A stretch of DNA of 64,000 nt from Owenia fusiformis (Eukaryota > Annelida > Polychaeta > Sabellida > Oweniidae), in the NCBI GenBank assembly GCA_903813345.2, contig CAIIXF020000011.1, positions 18,771,754 to 18,835,753 on the forward strand, written 5' to 3'. The notes beneath the pieces are model-generated. The model was not told the DNA's origin. It did not search any database and was given only the letters and a program-made list of their open reading frames with translations. The translations under genes and the position numbers were made by a program. Shown here in pieces: positions 55,501 through 61,500 of the stretch. Positions within the stretch are counted from its first letter, which is position 1. Every line of letters starts with the position of its first letter.

Positions 55501-58500
55501 AGAATCTATTGAAGTTGTGTTCATCTGTATTTTAGTAATTGACAAGTGGTCCAAAGAATCTATTGCAGTTGTGTTCATCTGTATTTTAGTAATTGACAAG
55601 TGGTCCAAAGAACCTATTGCAGTTATGTTCATCTGTATTTTAGTAATTGACAAGTGGTCCAAAGAACCTATTGCAGTTGTGTTCATCTGTATTTTAGTAA
55701 TTGACAAGTGGTCCAAAGAACCTATTGCAGTTGTGTTCATCTGTATTTTAGTAATTGACAAGTGGTCCAAAGAAGCGGTAGCAATTGTGTTCATTTGTAT
55801 TTTAGTAATTGACAAGTGGTCGAAAGAAGCGGTAGCAATTGTGTTCATCTGTATTTTAGTAATTGACAAGTGGTCCAAAGAACCTATTGCAGTTGTGTTC
55901 ATCTGTATTTTAGTAATTGACAAGTGGTCCAAAGAACCTATTGCAGTTGTGTTCATCTGTATTTTAGTAATTGACAAGTGGTCCAAAGAATCTATTGCAG
56001 TTGTGTTCATCTGTATTTTAGTAATTGACAAGTGGTCCAAAGAATCTATTGCAGTTGTGTTCATCTGTATTTTAGTAATTGACAAGTGGTCCAAAGAATC
56101 TATTGCAGTTGTGTTCATCTGTATTTTAGTAATTGACAAGTGGTCCAAAGAATCTATTGCAGTTGTGTTCATCTGTATTTTAGTAATTGACAAGTGGTCC
56201 AAAGAACCTATTGCAGTTATGTTCATCTGTATTTTAGTAATTGACAAGTGGTCCAAAGAACCTATTGCAGTTGTGTTCATCTGTATTTTAGTAATTGACA
56301 AGTGGTCCAAAGAACCTATTGCAGTTGTGTTCATCTGTATTTTAGTAATTGACAAGTGGTCCAAAGAAGCGGTAGCAATTGTGTTCATCTGTATTTTAGT
56401 AATTGACAAGTGGTCCATAGAACCTATTGCAGTTGTGTTCATCTGTATTTGTGAAGTACTCCACTCTTGCATTGACAACCTCCTCCTCATCAATGAAGCC
56501 ATCTTGGTTGGTATCAATGTAGTCAAACTGCAACTGGGCATACGTTGTGTCCAAGCCAAGCACCTTCCAGTAACCCACAAAGTCATCAAATGGTATTGAA
56601 CCATTATTTTTAGAGTCAAGAATCTGAAATGTATTTGAAATGGTATTAAACCATTGTTTTTAGAGTTTAGAATCTGAAATGTATTTGAAATGGTATTGAA
56701 CCATTGTTTTTAGAGTCAAGAATCTGAAAAGTACTTGAAATGGTATTGAACCTTTGTTTTTAGAGTCAAGAATCCAAAATGTATTTGAAATATAGAACCA
56801 TTGTTTTTAGAGTCAAGATTCTGAAATGTATTTGACACTTGTTAGTTCGCTTGATTTATTGTTTCTCTAAGCTGTTGGTGTCAATCATCCCCTCAGCATT
56901 AAAACAAGTGGGCACAGCACCCACTTGAGAGTTAATATTTGGCTCATACACCCACCTGGGAATCCTGGGCTGAACACTAGATGGAGTATCTCGTATGGTA
57001 CAAAATTGACAGTGTCTTTGATACAGATGGATACAGTACATGTGCATCTGTTCATATTCAGGGTTTTCTAAATATAACGTTTTATGTATTAATTTCCCAT
57101 GACATACCTTGAAAACTGCTGATGCTGTTTTTCGCCATTGTTCAATTGCAACTGGATCATCCTTTTGTTCCCAGAATTGTAGAATTTGTTCTGTCATTGT
57201 TGTAGTTCCACCGTGTTCAGATCTCTTTTTGAGCACTTTGTATCTGTTACTGAGCAGCTCTCTAAGTTCATCCTTTGACTTCTCAGTAACAGCTAAATTG
57301 ACAAGGTGTGACATTTTAGTGGAAAATGTATGGCTTCTGTATGTACCAAGGACAGGACAAGAAACAAAGGAGTTTTAATCCCTATTGCGAGAATCATCGT
57401 TAGAAAATAATTATCATGGATTTTCATCAGAGTTATAAGACTCTCTTTTTTGCCTAACACCAACATTCCTAGATGCAGTTTATAAATAAATTAGTCACAA
57501 GGGATCGTTTATCTATTAATTAGATAAAATATGAAAAAACACTAGATTAAAATTTGTAAAAATTACCTAATTGTTTCATTTTGTCTCCTAACTGCATAAG
57601 GTCTTCATGCCCTATGAAACCATCTTTATCAAAGTCATGTATGTTTATAAAGGTCAGAATTTTCCTCAACCAAAGAGTTGGTACATCCCTGATCTGAAGT
57701 TAAAACAGACATCATTGAAGATTATTAACCTGCATATTGTTAATGCTCATAGCCAACAGGGGTTAAAGGGGTTCACTTTAGGCGTTCATTTGAACCCCAG
57801 TCAAAAATTCAGAAGAATTTATGTACTTGATAAGATAAAATTCAACCATTTAAGCAAATAAATTTGACTGGGGTAAATTTAGAATTTCAAAAAATGATAA
57901 CTGTGGTACTCCAAAATTGTGACTGTAACAATTAATTGTTAAGTTTAAGAATACATTTTCTTACCTTGTTATGTACAGAAGACCCGTTGGTATCAGACAT
58001 CTTATTGCTGCTTATATATGTATAATTCTCCACTTCCAACACTTTTTGCCTGATCACTTGATGCCCTAGATCATTAATAGTATGAATTGCAATGTCATTC
58101 AGTGTTCGGTTACACATTTTAAAAGCTCTGAGTTTTACAGTTGAGCGGATAATGTATGCTTTCCCTTTGCCAATTCAACTGGGAAAGTTCAATGATTTAT
58201 CAAGATGCAATATTTGTATTTATGTATATTGCATAAGATGAAAATCGATATAAATGAACTTTTTAGAATCATAAAAAGCATGATATATATTGTTGAAATG
58301 TTCTAATACCTTCAGTTGAGGTTAAATATCATGTTGATGGATACTGTGATGATTGAGAAAATAAGCAGGTTCGATAGAAAAATGTACATGTATGACGTAT
58401 ATCTAATTCTCTATCAAAATTGTATACAATTATTGTTGCTCACACTGATGCAAAACTAGAATTCTAAGTTATTATATTATTTTATTGAATATATTTACCT

Positions 58501-61500
58501 GGTGTCCTGTATGATACCTTCACTACTACCAGCTCATAAAGTGTTTTGTGCCTTTTCACTGAGCTCAGTATACTGTAGAGGTATGTCAAATGTGTTGATT
58601 AAACTTGTTTTCAAAAGAAATACTTAAAGGTCCCATTCCAAGATTAATGTAACCTTTAAACATAAGGTCACCTCACCCTTTTTCAGTATCATCCATTTGA
58701 CTTTGATTTTTATTGAATTTTTAGAAAAATTTTGACTTTATTTATTTCATTTTGTAGTTCATTATCAATCCTGAATTCAGTATTTTATAGTCTAGCTTTA
58801 TGCCCTTGTGACATCTCCCCATACACTAGGTCAAGTACAAAGGTCATGGCCAAGGTCAAGTACAAAGGTCAAGGTCTAGGTCAATTAAGAAAGGGACCCA
58901 GAGATTTGATACAAGACCTAAACTTGTTCCAAATTGATATTCCAAGAAAAAATATGTTACATAATTACAAACCTCTTATTGGTATTTCAAATAAAAAGTT
59001 ATTAATTTATACTTTCAGAAGAAACTAAAGCTGAAAATGTGGCTCAGGTGCACACAGTGGTGACGACAACTACACGTGTGACCACGGTGGAGCACCAGAA
59101 CACTTCACAAGATGGTGACACAGTGGTTGATCAGACAACGCTGCAGCATAGAGACTGGTTGAGATTGCTTCAGCACAACCTGAAGTCTCAGATTGTTACA
59201 GTGGGAGATCTGGTTGAAATAGAGCAGCACATTAAGTCACAACAGGTAAGATAAGGAATCAGTTTGATGTGGTGAAGGAGCCCTTGTATCCATAGATGGT
59301 GTGATGTGATGAGAGGGCCCTTGTATCCATTTATGATGTAATGTGCTGAAGGGGCCCTTGTATCCATAGATGGTGTGATGTGATGAAGGGGCCCTTGTAT
59401 CCATATATGGTGTGATGTGCTGAAGGGGCCCTTGTGTCCATATATGGTGTGATGTGCTGAAGGGGCTTTTGTATTCATAGATGGTGTGATGTGATGAAGG
59501 GGCCCTTGTGTCCATATATGGTGTGATGTGCTGAAGGGGCTCTTGTATACATAGATGCTATTGTGATGTAGGGGCCCTTGTATCCATAGATGGTGGATGT
59601 AGGGAAGGGGTCTTTGTATCCATAGATGGTGTGGTGTGATGAAAGGGCCCTTGTATCCATATACAGTGTGATGTGATGAAAGGGCCCTTGTATCCATATA
59701 TGGTGTGATGTGAAGAAAGGCCCCTTGTATCCAAAGATGGTGTAATGTTAATAAGGGGCCTTTGTGTCCACACATGTTGTGCTTTGATGGAGGAGGGGTG
59801 GGGCACAGGTCTAGTGATCTTAAAAGGCTCCAGCATCATTTGTGCAGAAAACTGTAAAGCTTATGTTGTGTTTAATGTTTGTTTCAGAACACCTTAGAAG
59901 AGTTGGACAAAAAGCAACCTGATAGATCCTCAGAACATACAGGTAAAAATACAATTAATCATTTCACCCAGTTCAACCCAATCAATCAATACACACAGGT
60001 AAATAAACCCAATCAATTAGTCAATCAATCCACACAGGTAAATAAACCCAATCAATCAATTCAAACAGGTAAATAAACCCAATCAATCAGTCAATCAATA
60101 CACAGGTAAATAAACCCAATCAATTAGTCATTACATTTCAGGTAAATAAACTCAATCAATTAAAAGACACAGATAAAAATACATTAAAAAATTGAATGCC
60201 TGAGGCTTACATCAAGTGACGAGGCAACTTTCTATTTTGCTCAGATCAATGACAAGACATTTTCCTGTGTGTACAGCCCTTTAAGTAATTTCCGCATTCC
60301 CACTTAAACTGTGTTATATTTTTAAAAAAACTTAAGATCATTAAATACCCTAAATATTATTGAATGTAAACTTAATTACCGATTCCATTTCTTGCTATTT
60401 CACATGGTTTTCACAGTATTTATCGAGGAATTAATTTCCAGTGTGATTGTCATTACACAAGAGAGAATAACAGAAAACTAATAATTGGTACTCTAATATG
60501 TTAACAATGAAAATGAAATAAACACCCAAGATACTCAATATTCCTAGTTGAAATCCTCTAACCTGATTGGACAGAGACGTCACATGACCAGTGAAATGAA
60601 TCATGGGAGATGTAACTTTTCGTGTTTGATAGGGACTTGTAATTGAACTTGTAGTGGAAGAGTGATGGAATTAACTTATGATTTGTGAAATAACAATGGT
60701 TTAGGAAGTGAATAAATGGCCCTCAAGTACAACCTCGCCAAGAAATCTCATATATTCAGAATTGTATCCATAATTTCCCACAAAAATCTATATGGAGTAT
60801 TTGATTTTGTGTAACAATTTTTGAATAATTAATCAGGTAACATCTTAAGAAATGTTTATTTAATTTTTTCCCTCCCCTTTGATGTTGGCAAGTGAGTTGT
60901 ATATGGTTTCACTGGTGGGAGTCATATGTATGGGATTGCATTGATGAAACCATTGTTTTACATGTGAACAAAAATGGTATCACTTTAAAAATAGAATCTA
61001 TTGAGTGTTTAAAACTGAAGCTTACTAAAGGATGGATATATGGGACCTCCTTCAGGAAATATAGAATCTCCCATTGGAGACAGTAAATATATAATATCGG
61101 TAGTAGGAAAGAATTGTAACTGAAATTCCATCAATTGTAAGCAAGCAAGCAAACAAACAGACAAACAAACAAACAAACAAACAAGCAAGCAAACAGACAC
61201 ATGTGCATTGTAAGGAACAAACTGGATATTGATAAAATTATCAGGATATGAAATATATCTGAGATACCCATACTGAGAACCTAAGACATTAATTCAATTC
61301 CAACTTTATGAGACACAAGAAATAATTGTCGGCCTGTTCAAATTTATTATCAGGCAGTGTTAATGGTCTCCCGGGGGACTTTCTGGTAGGACATTTATTA
61401 CTAGCCTATCAATAAATATCATCTTAATGTTACGCATTCCTCTGTTAAGAAATAAGTTAAGAAAGAAACACACAAACAAGGAAAAGCAAGAACCAATACA

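Noticed and set aside
55031-56599. Open frame of 522 codons on + with IDKWSKE...VFICILV repeats
   Set aside because: It is a translation of the 54-bp array, open only because the period is a multiple of three and the stop falls in another frame. The array derives from the EF-hand gene on the opposite strand.
55063-56619. Open frame of 518 codons on - with [18 protein letters not shown] repeats
   Set aside because: Out-of-frame reading of the same array and of the EF-hand exon; the true frame gives FYGPLVNY and a stop.
59188-59775. 195-codon - strand frame with [13 protein letters not shown] repeats
   Set aside because: Translation of the 37-bp minisatellite within a dystrophin intron.
60892-61086. 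64-codon + strand frame rich in Trp
   Set aside because: No splice signals or family resemblance; likely chance.
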